A DNA stretch of 64,000 nucleotides from Micromonospora olivasterospora (GTDB lineage Bacteria > Actinomycetota > Actinomycetes > Mycobacteriales > Micromonosporaceae), in NCBI RefSeq assembly GCF_007830265.1, contig NZ_VLKE01000001.1, positions 1,612,001 to 1,676,000 on the forward strand, in the 5' to 3' direction. The notes below the pieces were generated by a model. It had not been told where the DNA came from. It saw nothing but the letters and a program-made list of their open reading frames with translations, and searched no databases. Below, in pieces: positions 8,475 through 20,083 of this stretch. Both the position numbers and the translations under genes were made by a program. How positions within the stretch are numbered: the first letter of the stretch is position 1; each line of letters begins with the position of its first letter.

Positions 8475-9728
8475 ATGACCCAGTCCCCCGCCGTGCCCGC
8501 CACCGGCCGGCCCGGTCCGGTCCACATCGGCGAGCGCGCCGCCCGTACCCTCGTCAGCGAGCTGGCCCGGCACAACGACCCGAAGGCCGCGCTGCTGGTC
8601 GGCGCCGCCCCGGAGTCCGCGGTGCTGGCCGCGGCGATCGACGCCCTGCTGCCCGGCGACACCCTCACCGTCGTGCCCGCCGCGACGACCGAGGCGGCCG
8701 GGCTGCGCGAGCACGTGACGGCCCAGGGCCGCTGGGTCGCCGACCGGGTACGGGTGGTGGACTCCCTCGCCGAGGCCGACGCCGCCGAGGTGGTGATCGC
8801 CGCCGAGGCGCTCGTCGGCACCACCGACGAGACCCGGGCGACCGTCGACGGCCTGGTCAAGTATCTGGCCGACGGCGCGGTGCTGAGCGTGGCCGCCCCC
8901 GCGGGCCCCGGCCGCACCGCCGGCGCCGCCGTCGAACTGGAGCGGCAGGCGGCGCTGCACGGCGTGGGCACCGACCTGGTGCTGCGCAACTACCCGCCGG
9001 TGCGGGTGCACCGGCTGCGGTTCACGCCGGCCAGCCCGGCGCTGGCGGCCCGCCTCGCCCCGGCGTACCGGCCGTCCAGTGTCCCGCTGACCCGGAGCAT
9101 GCACATCGACTCCAACGGCGTGGCCGCGGCGGGGATCGCCCTCGGCCTGGCCGCGCTGGCCCGCGTCGCCCGGCCCAAGTCCCGGCTCTGGCTGCTCCCG
9201 GCGCTGGCCGCCGCTCCGGTGGCCGCGTTCTTCCGGGACCCGGAGCGGGACGTGCCGGAGGACCCGTCGGCCGTGGTGGCCGCCGCCGACGGGCAGGTGC
9301 TCTCGGTGCAGCGGCTGCACGACGAGCGCTTCGGCGAGGGCGAGTGGCTGCGGATCGCCGTCTTCCTGTCGGTGCTGGACGTGCACGTCAACCGGTCCCC
9401 GGTGGCGGGCAAGGTGGTGGACTACTTCGTCGCCGACGGCGGGTTCGTCAACGCGATGAAGCCGGACGCCGAGCACAACGTGGCGGCGTACACGGTGCTC
9501 GACACCGGGCACGGCACCGTGGTCGTCGCGCAGCGCACCGGGCTGATCGCCCGGCGCATCGTGCAGCGGGCCCCGATCGGTGCGCTGCTGGCCAGGGGCG
9601 AGCGCCTCGGTCTGATCCGGTTCGGCTCGCGTACCGACGTCTACCTGCCGGCGGACGCGGCCGAGCCGCTGGTCGGGCCGGGCGACAAGGTGGTCGGCGG
9701 CGCGACGGTCATCGCCCGCTGGCTCTGA
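8475..9728 (+). CDS. psd: phosphatidylserine decarboxylase with extra N-terminal domain
   Basis: Makes phosphatidylethanolamine from phosphatidylserine. The 417-aa protein has a C-terminal decarboxylase domain (about 210-417). It includes the AAFFRDPER segment, the FLSVLDVHVNRSP motif with its catalytic His, GHGTVVVAQ, and the self-cleavage Gly-Ser (LIRFGSRTDVYLP) that generates the pyruvoyl group. The first ~190 residues form a separate Rossmann-like region (AALLVGAAPESAVLAAA, DTLTVVPAAT) resembling a degenerate methyltransferase; the bare enzyme is near 220 aa in related bacteria. ATG 8475 has TCAGGAG ten bases upstream. It converges on pssA. Confidence 0.9.
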   Translation: MTQSPAVPATGRPGPVHIGERAARTLVSELARHNDPKAALLVGAAPESAVLAAAIDALLPGDTLTVVPAATTEAAGLREHVTAQGRWVADRVRVVDSLAEADAAEVVIAAEALVGTTDETRATVDGLVKYLADGAVLSVAAPAGPGRTAGAAVELERQAALHGVGTDLVLRNYPPVRVHRLRFTPASPALAARLAPAYRPSSVPLTRSMHIDSNGVAAAGIALGLAALARVARPKSRLWLLPALAAAPVAAFFRDPERDVPEDPSAVVAAADGQVLSVQRLHDERFGEGEWLRIAVFLSVLDVHVNRSPVAGKVVDYFVADGGFVNAMKPDAEHNVAAYTVLDTGHGTVVVAQRTGLIARRIVQRAPIGALLARGERLGLIRFGSRTDVYLPADAAEPLVGPGDKVVGGATVIARWL

Positions 9729-9743
9729 CGGCCGGCACGACAG

Positions 9744-9771
9744 AGGGGCGCCGCTGGTCAGCGGCGCCCCT
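9744..9771. terminator. bidirectional terminator between psd and pssA
   Basis: A perfect 12-bp stem (AGGGGCGCCGCT with AGCGGCGCCCCT) closed by a four-base loop GGTC and followed by TTC on the plus strand lies between two convergent genes. It should terminate both. Confidence 0.85.
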
Positions 9772-9798
9772 TTCTGCGTCGGGTCTGCGTCGGGTCGG

Positions 9799-10797
9799 TC
9801 AGGCGGTGCGGCGCTGGTGCAGCCACAGCAGCGGGCCGCTGACCAGGTAGCCCACCACGACCAGGGCGAAGGTGAGCCGGATGTCGACGAGCGCGCCGAT
9901 CACCGGGGCCAGCCAGAGCCACGGCGGCAGCTTCACCAGCCGGGCCAGCTTGGCGTACGGGAAGCTGCTGACCATGGCGAACGCCAGCAGCGCCACGCCG
10001 GCGATCTGCACCAGGCCCGGCAGCGGCAGCCCGAGCGCGACGGTCAGGGCCAGCACGGCCGCGGCCATCGTGGTGGGCACGCCGCAGAAGAAGCGGCCGT
10101 CCTTCGGCGAGACGTTGAACCGGGCGAGCCGGATCGCGGCACAGGCGGCGACCAGCGCGGCGGCGACGGCGGCGGCCGCGGGCGGGGCCGACCCCGCGAG
10201 CGAGGCGTACACCACGACGGGGGCGGCGAGGCCGAACGAGCACATGTCGGCCAGCGAGTCCATCTGGGCGCCGAACGGGCTGGCGACCTTGAGCTTGCGG
10301 GCGAGCGCCCCGTCGAGCCCGTCGAACGCCACGCAGGCGATCAGGAGGAACGCGCCGAGCCGCACGTCGCCCCGCATGGCCACGAAGATCGCGTTGATGC
10401 CGAGCATCAGGCTGGCCAGGGTGCAGGCGTTGACCAGGGCGAACTTCGCCCGGCGGGCCACGGTGCGCTCGCCCGGCAGCAGCGGGATCGCCATCGACGG
10501 CGCGTCGTCGTCGACCGCCGGGTGGGGAGCGAGAGCCGGGCTGACCGGCACGATCGCCTCGACGTCGGTGCGCTCGTACCGGTCGAGGCCGTACCGGCGA
10601 CGCTGCCGGTCGAGGTAGCGGTGCTCGGGCGAGGCCAGGTCGGTGGCCGGGGCGGCGACGCCGTCGCGGCGTCCCACCCGGACGAGCAGCACCTGGCGGG
10701 CGAACGTGCTGCTGCGGCGCAGCCGGCCCGCCCAGCGACGCCCTGCGGGGCGCGGACTGTCAGTCGTACGACGCCGGCGCCATGGGGCTCTCGGCAC
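9799..10797 (-). CDS. pssA: CDP-diacylglycerol-serine O-phosphatidyltransferase
   Basis: Integral membrane CDP-alcohol phosphatidyltransferase that makes phosphatidylserine, the substrate of the neighbouring Psd. The family signature DG-x2-AR-x8-G-x3-D-x3-D is complete (DGLDGALARK, then FGAQMDSLAD). About six to eight membrane helices follow from residue 160. The first ~130 residues are Arg-rich and poorly conserved-looking, so the start is uncertain: GTG 10797 has GGAGG but only four bases away; an internal ATG at MAIPLLPGER would give a more typical length. Pairing with psd supports the serine rather than inositol substrate. Confidence 0.87.
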   Translation of the reverse strand: MPRAPWRRRRTTDSPRPAGRRWAGRLRRSSTFARQVLLVRVGRRDGVAAPATDLASPEHRYLDRQRRRYGLDRYERTDVEAIVPVSPALAPHPAVDDDAPSMAIPLLPGERTVARRAKFALVNACTLASLMLGINAIFVAMRGDVRLGAFLLIACVAFDGLDGALARKLKVASPFGAQMDSLADMCSFGLAAPVVVYASLAGSAPPAAAAVAAALVAACAAIRLARFNVSPKDGRFFCGVPTTMAAAVLALTVALGLPLPGLVQIAGVALLAFAMVSSFPYAKLARLVKLPPWLWLAPVIGALVDIRLTFALVVVGYLVSGPLLWLHQRRTA

Positions 10798-11065
10798 GTT
10801 TCCTCCATCACCGGATCGGCTGGCCGCCTCGGGGCGGGCGTCCGGCTGTCTCGTGCCGGACCGCTTCTGGCCCGGCAGCCCGTTCAAGCGGAGTACACCA
10901 TTGCACAGGGGGGTGGGGCTTGGCGATAGCTGCCGGCGGTCTGATATCTCCGTCAACCGCGCGAACCGCCTCTTTTATTCCCATCCCGGGCATCGTCGCC
11001 CGTTCCTCCATCAACCCCGCCCCCAGCCTACCGGAGCCGGTCGATGCGGGCCGAGCGAGCGCCCG
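10798..11065. other. intergenic region before the broken Nudix gene
   Basis: About 270 bases between the start of pssA and the end of the Nudix pseudogene. It must hold the pssA promoter (minus strand), probably in the less GC-rich part near 10960-10990. No gene or clear repeat was seen. Confidence 0.35.
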
Positions 11066-12067
11066 CTATCCGACGCGACGTCCGGTTGCCAGCGCGACGA
11101 CCTCCGTCACCCGCAGCCCGCCGAGCTGCTCCGGGGTGAACCACGCGGCGTCCGCCGTGGAACCGCCGGCCAGCTCGGTGACCCGGGCCTCGGTCGGCTC
11201 CTCGACCAGCACCCGGTAGATCACCCGGACCCCGTGCCAGTCCAGCGGCCGGCCCTCCGGCCCCAGCGCCGCGGGATTGTGCAGATTGTGCACGGCGATC
11301 AGTTCCCCACCCGGCCGAGCTGGCCGCCCTCCTCGACCAGCTCGCGGAGCAGGCCGGCGGCCGGCTGCTCGCCGTGGTCGGTGCCGCCGCCGGGCAGGTG
11401 CCACAGCCCCGCGCCCGGATACCCTTCGGCGATCTTCGTGAGCAGCACCCGCCCGGCCGGGTCGGTGACCAGCCCGTACGCCGCGAAGCGCGTCCGCCGG
11501 TCGACCGGGGACGGCGGCAGGGGCGCGCGGGGACGGCGCGGGACGCGGCGGGCGGCACCGGCACGACCGGCAGCCCCAGCACCTCGGCGGTGAACGGCAG
11601 GAGCGGCAGCGCGGCTGCCTCCTCCGGGGTCACCCAGCGCGCCAGGTCGGTGGCGCGGTCGCCGTCCTCGCGGAGCGCCTGACCGGCCTCGCCACGCAAC
11701 TCCCCGCCTCGCCGTGGACGCCGTCCTCGCCGCCGCCCACCTCGCCGCCGCCCACCTCGCCGTGGAGCGCGCCGGTCGGCGCGACGGTGAAGACGATCCG
11801 GTCGGTGTGCAGCGAGACGCCCTCCTCCGGCAACGAGGTGACGTCCGCGACGGCGGCGACCAGGCCGGTCACCGCGACGGCGAGCCCCGCCTCCTCGGCG
11901 AATCCCCGCGCCACGCCGGCCTCGGGGTGCTCCGCGTGGGCCAGGGCGCCCCCGGGCAGCCGCCACGCTCCCGGGAAGTCGGCCCAGGGCGACTCCCGGA
12001 CGAGCAGCACCCGCCCGTCACCGTCCCACGACACCCCGTACGCCCCGACCCGTCGCCGCTGTTCCAC
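11066..12067 (-). pseudogene. double-Nudix hydrolase, broken by three frameshifts
   Basis: A paralogue of the intact gene just upstream (12236-13183), with the same two Nudix domains, but readable only by changing frame three times. Frame one gives VGAYGVSWDGDGRVLLVRES with the first Nudix box (LPGGALAHAEHPEAG, later EEAG). A second frame gives ATDLARWVTPEEAAALPLLP. A third gives FAAYGLVTDPAGRVLLTKIA with a second Nudix box (LPGGGTDHGEQPAAG, RELVEEGG). A fourth segment gives NPAALGPEGRPLDWHGVRVI to the stop. Every shift equals one missing base: one near 11700, one near 11500-11600, and one in a G run near 11308. Either a true pseudogene or base-calling gaps. Confidence 0.8.
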
Positions 12068-12094
12068 CCGTACCCTCCCCCGGCCCAACGACCC

Positions 12095-12155
12095 CGTCGA
12101 TCATGAGGTTAGCGGCATCGGGACGGGCATATCGCGCCGTCAACCTCATGATCGA
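12095..12155. repeat. long palindromic intergenic element
   Basis: A perfect 15-bp inverted repeat (GTCGATCATGAGGTT at 12095-12109, its complement at 12141-12155) encloses 31 bases that pair further in part (CGGC). It sits between two tandem genes and resembles palindromes dispersed in Micromonospora intergenic regions, as far as I recall them; copy number could not be checked. It could also terminate the upstream Nudix gene. Confidence 0.7.
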
Positions 12156-12235
12156 CAAAGCGGATGCGGGGGGCTTCCGCCTGCGGGTAGCCGGCGGCAA
12201 CCAGGAGGCCGCTGGGGGTGGGGTGGGGTGGGGGG

Positions 12236-13183
12236 TCAGGTGAGGCGGGCGGCCTGGACGGCCTCCGCCGTGACCTCCGTGAGGCGGTCGGTGGGCAGGG
12301 CGCCCAGCTCCTCGCGGGCGAACCAGCGGGCCTCGCAGGTGGAGCCGCCGACGTCCGACACGGTCGGTGGGGCGGGCTGGTCGACGACCACCCGGTAGAA
12401 GGCGCGTACGCCGTGCCAGTCGATCGGGTAGCCCTCGGGGCCGAGCGAGGCGGCGTCCCGGTGGCTGGCGACGCCCAGCAGCTCGACCAGGCGGCCCCGC
12501 TGGCCGGTCTCCTCCACCAGCTCCCGGATCAGCGCCGCGCCCGGCTGCTCGCCGTAGTCGGTGCCGCCGCCGGGCAGGTGCCAGCGGCCCGCGCCCGGGT
12601 ACCCGTCGGCGACGCGGGTGAGCAGCACCCGGCCGTCCGGGTCGGTGGCCACCGCGTACGCGGCGAAGCGCTGGGCCCGGTGCAGCCCGTCCGGGCCGGG
12701 GACCGCGTAGAACGAGGGGAACTCGGGCACCTCGTCGGGCACCACGTCGGCCGACGGGGCGGGCAGTCCGAGGGCCCGCGCGGTGAACGACCGCAGCGGC
12801 AGCTCGCGGGCCTCCGCCAGGGTGAACCAGCGGGCCAGGTCGGTCGGGCGGTCGACCCGGTCGGTCAGCGTGCCGCCGCGCACCGAGACCTTGTAGATCA
12901 GCCGGTCGGTGTGGATGGTGATGCCCCGCTCCGGCAGCGCCCGCATGTCGGCGAGCACGTCGTCCAGGCCGGACACGGCCACCGAGAGGCCCGTCTCGGC
13001 GGCGGTCTCCCGGACGACGGTGTGGTTCGGGTCCTCGCCGTGGTCGACGGCCCCACCGGGCAGGGACCACGTGCCCGGGGTGCCGGAGCGCCCCGACGCG
13101 CGTACCAGTAGCACTCGGCCGGCCGAATCAGCACAAACTGCGTATGCCGCGATTCTGCGGAGCGGCTCCAGCATGGTGGTCAC
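12236..13183 (-). CDS. protein with two Nudix hydrolase domains
   Basis: A 315-aa protein with two tandem Nudix domains. Domain 1 has LPGGAVDHGEDPNHTVVRET then AAETGLS. Domain 2 has LPGGGTDYGEQPGAALIREL then VEETGQ. Both match the GX5EX7REUXEEXGU box that binds the metal for nucleoside-diphosphate hydrolysis, although in domain 1 the EE is AE. The substrate is unknown. GTG 13183 is preferred over ATG 13174 because GGGGGAG is 11 bases upstream. The neighbouring broken gene is a tandem duplicate in the same orientation. Confidence 0.87.
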   Translation of the reverse strand: MTTMLEPLRRIAAYAVCADSAGRVLLVRASGRSGTPGTWSLPGGAVDHGEDPNHTVVRETAAETGLSVAVSGLDDVLADMRALPERGITIHTDRLIYKVSVRGGTLTDRVDRPTDLARWFTLAEARELPLRSFTARALGLPAPSADVVPDEVPEFPSFYAVPGPDGLHRAQRFAAYAVATDPDGRVLLTRVADGYPGAGRWHLPGGGTDYGEQPGAALIRELVEETGQRGRLVELLGVASHRDAASLGPEGYPIDWHGVRAFYRVVVDQPAPPTVSDVGGSTCEARWFAREELGALPTDRLTEVTAEAVQAARLT

Positions 13184-13327
13184 GGGGCCAAATTCTCCCC
13201 CGCGCGCGTTTCGTCCATCGAAAAGAGTCAGATTCCTGACCGAACGCTGGATCATCAGGGGTCGATCAGGGTAGGGATCCGGGCGCTCACCGAGGTCGCC
13301 GCGGCGCCGCGCACGGACCGTGGAGGC

Positions 13328-13663
13328 ATGACCTCGACCAACAGCCACCAGGCCCCGTACAAGCAGCTCCGCCGCCCCACCACCGACCGGATGGTGGCCG
13401 GGGTGGCCAGCGGCCTCGGCCGCTACTTCGGAGTCGACCCCACCCTGGTCCGGGTGGTCTTCGCCGTCGCGACGCTGGTCACCGGCGGGATCGCCGCGCT
13501 CGCGTACCCGATCATGTGGTTCCTGATGCCGGAGGAGCCGGCCTGCGCGCCGGCCTGGCCGCACCCGGCGGACCCCGCGACGCGGCCCACGGCGTACGCC
13601 CCGCAGCCGGACTACCCGCCGGCCCCGCCGACGTCCGGACCGGTGCCGCCGACCGCCGGGTGA
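13328..13663 (+). CDS. small PspC-domain protein
   Basis: A 111-aa membrane protein consisting of a PspC domain (LRRPTTDRMVAGVASGLGRY, then the helix TLVRVVFAVATLVTGGIAAL and the IMWFLMPEE end) and a Pro-rich tail. PspC domains are linked to envelope-stress sensing. It converges on guaA with only 16 bases between the stops and is separate from the PspC two-component cluster near 6 kb. Confidence 0.88.
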   Translation: MTSTNSHQAPYKQLRRPTTDRMVAGVASGLGRYFGVDPTLVRVVFAVATLVTGGIAALAYPIMWFLMPEEPACAPAWPHPADPATRPTAYAPQPDYPPAPPTSGPVPPTAG

Positions 13664-13679
13664 GGCGGCCGGGGCGGCG

Positions 13680-15233
<1,554 letters not shown>

Positions 15234-15329
15234 GTGCAGAAAGCCTACCCACAGTCACCGCACCCCCGGGCAGCGGCCGGCCCTTCCGGCGCCGGACCGG
15301 TGCGAGCGGGACCTCTCATCCACCTCGGG

Positions 15330-15653
15330 CGTCGACAGGGGGCCCTTCCTCACCGCAACGCGGCGGGAGCGTGCGCGGGGACGGCCGGGCGCCGCCGACC
15401 CCGGCGCCGGACAGCACCAGCACCCCGCCGGCCCGCCGGTCGGCGGAGCGGAGCAGGTCGATCCGTTGCAGCCCGTAGCAGCCGAGCCTCGGCGCCCACA
15501 GGAACCGCCGCAGCCGCCAGGCGCCGGGAACTCGTCGTCGGCGAAGCGCCGCCCGGCCTCCAGCACGCCGACCGAGTATCCCTTCTCGGCGAGTCGGAGC
15601 GCGGTGACGCTGCCGCCGAAACCGGAGCCGATGACGAGCACGTCGTACCGCAT
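15330..15653 (-). pseudogene. remnant of a GMC-type (cholesterol-oxidase-like) oxidoreductase
   Basis: The start [20 protein letters not shown] and [13 protein letters not shown] is the FAD-binding N-terminus of a GMC oxidoreductase. After FADDEFP the frame shifts; the next frame reads [20 protein letters not shown] and then [12 protein letters not shown], as in the same family. The similarity stops after about 100 codons, whereas intact enzymes exceed 500. The 3' end abuts a GGAAGGGCCCCC stretch that looks like a Micromonospora dispersed repeat. Confidence 0.75.
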
Positions 15654-15817
15654 GGACGCATCATTACCGACGAGTAGCTCTCGCGCCACAGGCAGTTCTC
15701 GCGGGATCATCCACGCACGACTCCGGCCGGGAGCCCGGCCCGCCCCGACGAGCGCGCCGGTGCCGGGGCGGCAAGCGGCGTCTCCGCCGGAGCGTGGCAC
15801 GGGCGGGGGTGGGGAAC

Positions 15818-16942
15818 ATGGTTCGACGTACGGGACCTCGCCGGCGGTGGCGGCTGGTTCTGGCCGTCCTCGCGGCGGTCGCCCTGGTGACGGGCGGCGC
15901 GACCGTGGCCGCCCGGCTCGTCGCCGATCACGAGCCGCGGCCCGGGGCCACCCCGGTCACCGCCGCGCCCACACCGTCCGCCGCCGAGCCGAGCCCGACG
16001 CCCAGCCCCACGCCGCCGCCGGGGGCGGGGATCACGGGCCCGCTCAACCTCCTGCTGGTCGGGGTCGACACCCGGGTCAGCGTGCCCGGCTGGGAGCCGC
16101 ACGGCGACGCCGTACTGATCGCGCACGTGCCGAAGGGCCTGGACCGGGCGTACCTCTTCTCGCTTCCCCGCGACCTGCTGGTCGACATCCCGGCGTTCCC
16201 GCCGGCCCGGTACAAGGGCGGGCGGACCAAGCTCACCCACGCGATGAGCTACGGCAGCCGGGTGCCCGGCAAGCGGGGTCGGCCCAGCACCGCCCAGGGG
16301 TACGAACTGCTGCGCAGCACCGTCAGCGGGTACACGGGGCTGCGGTTCGACGCGGGCGCCGTCGTCACCTTCCAGGGCCTGCGGAAGCTGGTGGACGCCG
16401 TGGGCGGGGTCGACCTGTACGTCGACCAGCGGACCCCCTCCCTGCACCGGCGGCCGGACGGCCGGCACCGCGACCCGGCGCCGGGCGGGGGCGGCTACGT
16501 CGGGCCGCAGATGGTCTACGAGAAGGGTGAGCGGCAGCTCAGCGGCTGGCAGGCGCTGGACTACGCCCGCCAGCGCTACATCGCGGGCGGCGACTACGCC
16601 CGGCAGCGCCACCAGCAGCAGCTGATCCGGGCGCTGGTCCGGAAGATCCAGGCCGAGGAGCTGGCCCGGCAGCCGGAGCGGGTCGAGCAGGTGGTCGCCG
16701 CGCTCGGCGACACCCTGACGTACGCGGGCGGGCCCCGGATCGTCGACCTCGCGTACGCCCTCGGCGGGCTGCCGGCCGACCGGATGGTCCTCGTCGGGCT
16801 GCCCGGCGACTCGGTCGGCTCCGGCGGGGCGTACCGGGGCGAGCAGCTCGAACCGGTCGGCCGGGGGTTCCTCACGGCGCTGAAGGCGGGCCGGGTCGAC
16901 AGGTACCTCGCCGGGCACCCGGAGCTGGTGGTCCGGAGGTAG
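15818..16942 (+). CDS. LytR-CpsA-Psr (LCP) family protein
   Basis: LCP enzymes attach glycopolymers to peptidoglycan at the outer membrane face. The 374-aa protein has an N-terminal Arg-rich cytoplasmic stretch, one membrane helix ([15 protein letters not shown]), a Pro/Thr linker and an LCP domain. The domain has [10 protein letters not shown], the [11 protein letters not shown] motif with Arg and Asp residues that bind the polyprenyl pyrophosphate, KLTHAMSYG, and the late [20 protein letters not shown] segment with its Arg cluster. ATG 15818 was chosen for the GGTGGGG just upstream; GTG 15794 is possible. It is convergent with the M1 peptidase gene. Confidence 0.93.
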   Translation: MVRRTGPRRRWRLVLAVLAAVALVTGGATVAARLVADHEPRPGATPVTAAPTPSAAEPSPTPSPTPPPGAGITGPLNLLLVGVDTRVSVPGWEPHGDAVLIAHVPKGLDRAYLFSLPRDLLVDIPAFPPARYKGGRTKLTHAMSYGSRVPGKRGRPSTAQGYELLRSTVSGYTGLRFDAGAVVTFQGLRKLVDAVGGVDLYVDQRTPSLHRRPDGRHRDPAPGGGGYVGPQMVYEKGERQLSGWQALDYARQRYIAGGDYARQRHQQQLIRALVRKIQAEELARQPERVEQVVAALGDTLTYAGGPRIVDLAYALGGLPADRMVLVGLPGDSVGSGGAYRGEQLEPVGRGFLTALKAGRVDRYLAGHPELVVRR

Positions 16943-16949
16943 CGGCCGA

Positions 16950-18407
16950 TCAGCGGGGCTCGGGGCGCGGCGGCCGCTCGGTGCCGTACAGCCAGGCGTC
17001 GAAGAGGACGTCGAGCTGCCGGCCGGCGACCTGCTCGGCGAGGGCCACGAAGTCCGCCGTGGTGGCGTTGCCGTCGCGCCGGTCGGCCGCCCAGGTGCGC
17101 AGGATCTCGAAGAACGCCGCGTCCCCGACCGTGCCGCGCAGCGCGTGCACGGTCATCGCGCCGCGCTGGTACACCGACTGGCTGAACAGGTTCGCCGCCC
17201 CCGGCCTGCCCGGCGGGATCCGCCACACCTGGCTGCCCGAGCCGACGTACTCGCTGTCGAACGACTGCTGCGCGGTCCGCCCGCCGCGGTGCTCCTCCCA
17301 GAGCCACTCGGCGTACGTGGCCAGCCCCTCGTTGAGCCAGATGTCCTGCCACCTCGTCAGGGCCACGCTGTTGCCGAACCACTGGTGGGCCAGCTCGTGC
17401 GCGACCACCCCGGTGTTCTCGCCCCGGCGGAAGAAGTTGGCCGAGTAGACCGGGCGGCTCTGGGTCTCCAGCGCGTACCCGATGCCCGGCTCGGAGATCA
17501 CCACCCCGCCGTACGCGTCGAACGGGTACGGCCCGAAGACGCCCTCCAGGTAGTCGGCCACCTCCACCGTACGGGCGATCGAGGCGTCGGCGGCCCCCTG
17601 CGGCAGCTTCGTGGTGACCGCGCTGAAGACCGGACGTCCCCGGTGCTCGCCCCGGGTCACCCGGAACTCCCCGATCGCGACCGTGCTCAGGTAGCTGGCC
17701 ATCGGCGACCGCTCGGCCCACTTCCAGGTGGTCCAGCCGTCACTGGTGCTCCTCCCCACCGGCACGCCGTTGCTGATCGCGGTCAGTCCCTTCGGGACGG
17801 TGATCTCGAAGTCGTACGCGGCCTTGTCGGACGGGTGGTCGTTGACCGGGAACCAGGTGCTCGCCGACTCCGGCTGGCCGAGGGCGACCGCGCCGTCGGA
17901 GGTGTGCCGGAACCCGCCCTCGCCGAGGGCCTCGTTGCGCAGCGGGGCCGGCTCGCCGTCGTAGCTGATCTCGGCGGTGAAGCCGTTGCCGGAGGTCAGC
18001 CCGGCGGCGGGGATGATCATCAGCTCGTCGCCGGTGCGACTGTGCCGGGCCGGCGCGCCGTCCACGGTGACGTTGCGCACGGTCAGCCCGGCGAGGTCCA
18101 GGTTGAACGAGGACAGGTCCGTGGTGGCGGTCGCCTGCACGGTGGTGATGCCGGAGAGCCGGTCCCGCGCCGGGTCGTAGCGGACCTTCACGAGGTACCG
18201 GGTCACGTCGTACCCGCCGTTGCCGTACTCCGGGAAGTACTCGTCGCCCGCCCCCGCGGCCCCGGGCTTGAACTGCCGGGCCCGGGTCGGCTGGGGGCTC
18301 TCCCCCGTCAGCGGCTCGGTCGGCGCCGCCTCGCAGCCGGCCACCGCGAGCGCGGCGGCCAGCAGCAGACCGGTGCCGAGGCGCGCGCCCCGCAGGCTCA
18401 GCGTCAT
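16950..18407 (-). CDS. M1 family metallopeptidase, lipoprotein (copy 1)
   Basis: Zinc aminopeptidase of the M1 family, 485 aa. A signal peptide with lipobox (LAVAGCEAA) indicates a lipid-anchored extracellular enzyme. The zinc site HELAHQWFG plus the downstream Glu in WLNEGLATYAEWL is intact (HExxH-x18-E). The N-terminal beta domain carries GGYDVTRYLVKVRYDPARD, and the exopeptidase-loop equivalent is the shortened type. It lies in tandem with a close paralogue (18606-20006), separated by a palindromic element. Substrate unknown. Confidence 0.93.
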   Translation of the reverse strand: MTLSLRGARLGTGLLLAAALAVAGCEAAPTEPLTGESPQPTRARQFKPGAAGAGDEYFPEYGNGGYDVTRYLVKVRYDPARDRLSGITTVQATATTDLSSFNLDLAGLTVRNVTVDGAPARHSRTGDELMIIPAAGLTSGNGFTAEISYDGEPAPLRNEALGEGGFRHTSDGAVALGQPESASTWFPVNDHPSDKAAYDFEITVPKGLTAISNGVPVGRSTSDGWTTWKWAERSPMASYLSTVAIGEFRVTRGEHRGRPVFSAVTTKLPQGAADASIARTVEVADYLEGVFGPYPFDAYGGVVISEPGIGYALETQSRPVYSANFFRRGENTGVVAHELAHQWFGNSVALTRWQDIWLNEGLATYAEWLWEEHRGGRTAQQSFDSEYVGSGSQVWRIPPGRPGAANLFSQSVYQRGAMTVHALRGTVGDAAFFEILRTWAADRRDGNATTADFVALAEQVAGRQLDVLFDAWLYGTERPPRPEPR

Positions 18408-18520
18408 ACCCGTCGTCCCTTCCCCGGCCCCGGGCGGTTCCGCCCGCGCCGGCCGGCGCCCCGTTCCGCCCGCGGCAGCCTACCGAGCCCGGACACGGGA
18501 GCACCACGCCGCCACCACCC

Positions 18521-18591
18521 GCGATCTTGCACTTCCGGCCCCGACAATCCTGGCAAACCACTCAGATCAGGGGCACAAACTGCAAGATCGC
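18521..18591. repeat. palindromic intergenic element between the M1 peptidase genes
   Basis: An 11-bp perfect inverted repeat (GCGATCTTGCA at 18521-18531, TGCAAGATCGC at 18581-18591) extends inward as an imperfect stem ending in GCCCC/GGGGC. The overall shape, GATCTTGCA then 50 bases then TGCAAGATC, resembles a family I recall as frequent between genes in Micromonospora. Copy number was not checked. It may also terminate the upstream peptidase gene. Confidence 0.7.
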
Positions 18592-18605
18592 GAACAGCTG
18601 GCGCG

Positions 18606-20006
<1,401 letters not shown>

Positions 20007-20027
20007 CCGCCGAGCCTAGAACGCGGT

Positions 20028-20059
20028 GCGCGGGCGCGGACCGGAATCCACGCCCGCGC
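20028..20059 (-). terminator. possible terminator after guaB3
   Basis: A perfect 9-bp stem (GCGCGGGCG with CGCCCGCGC) and 14-base loop lie just beyond the guaB3 stop, before the start of the M1 peptidase gene. No U-tract is present. Confidence 0.4.
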
Positions 20060-20083
20060 GCCGATCGGCACCGGCCTGGCCGG

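Noticed and set aside
15794..15817. Earlier GTG start of the LCP gene
   Set aside because: The SD is too close and weak, and ATG 15818 has a better site and starts before the membrane helix.
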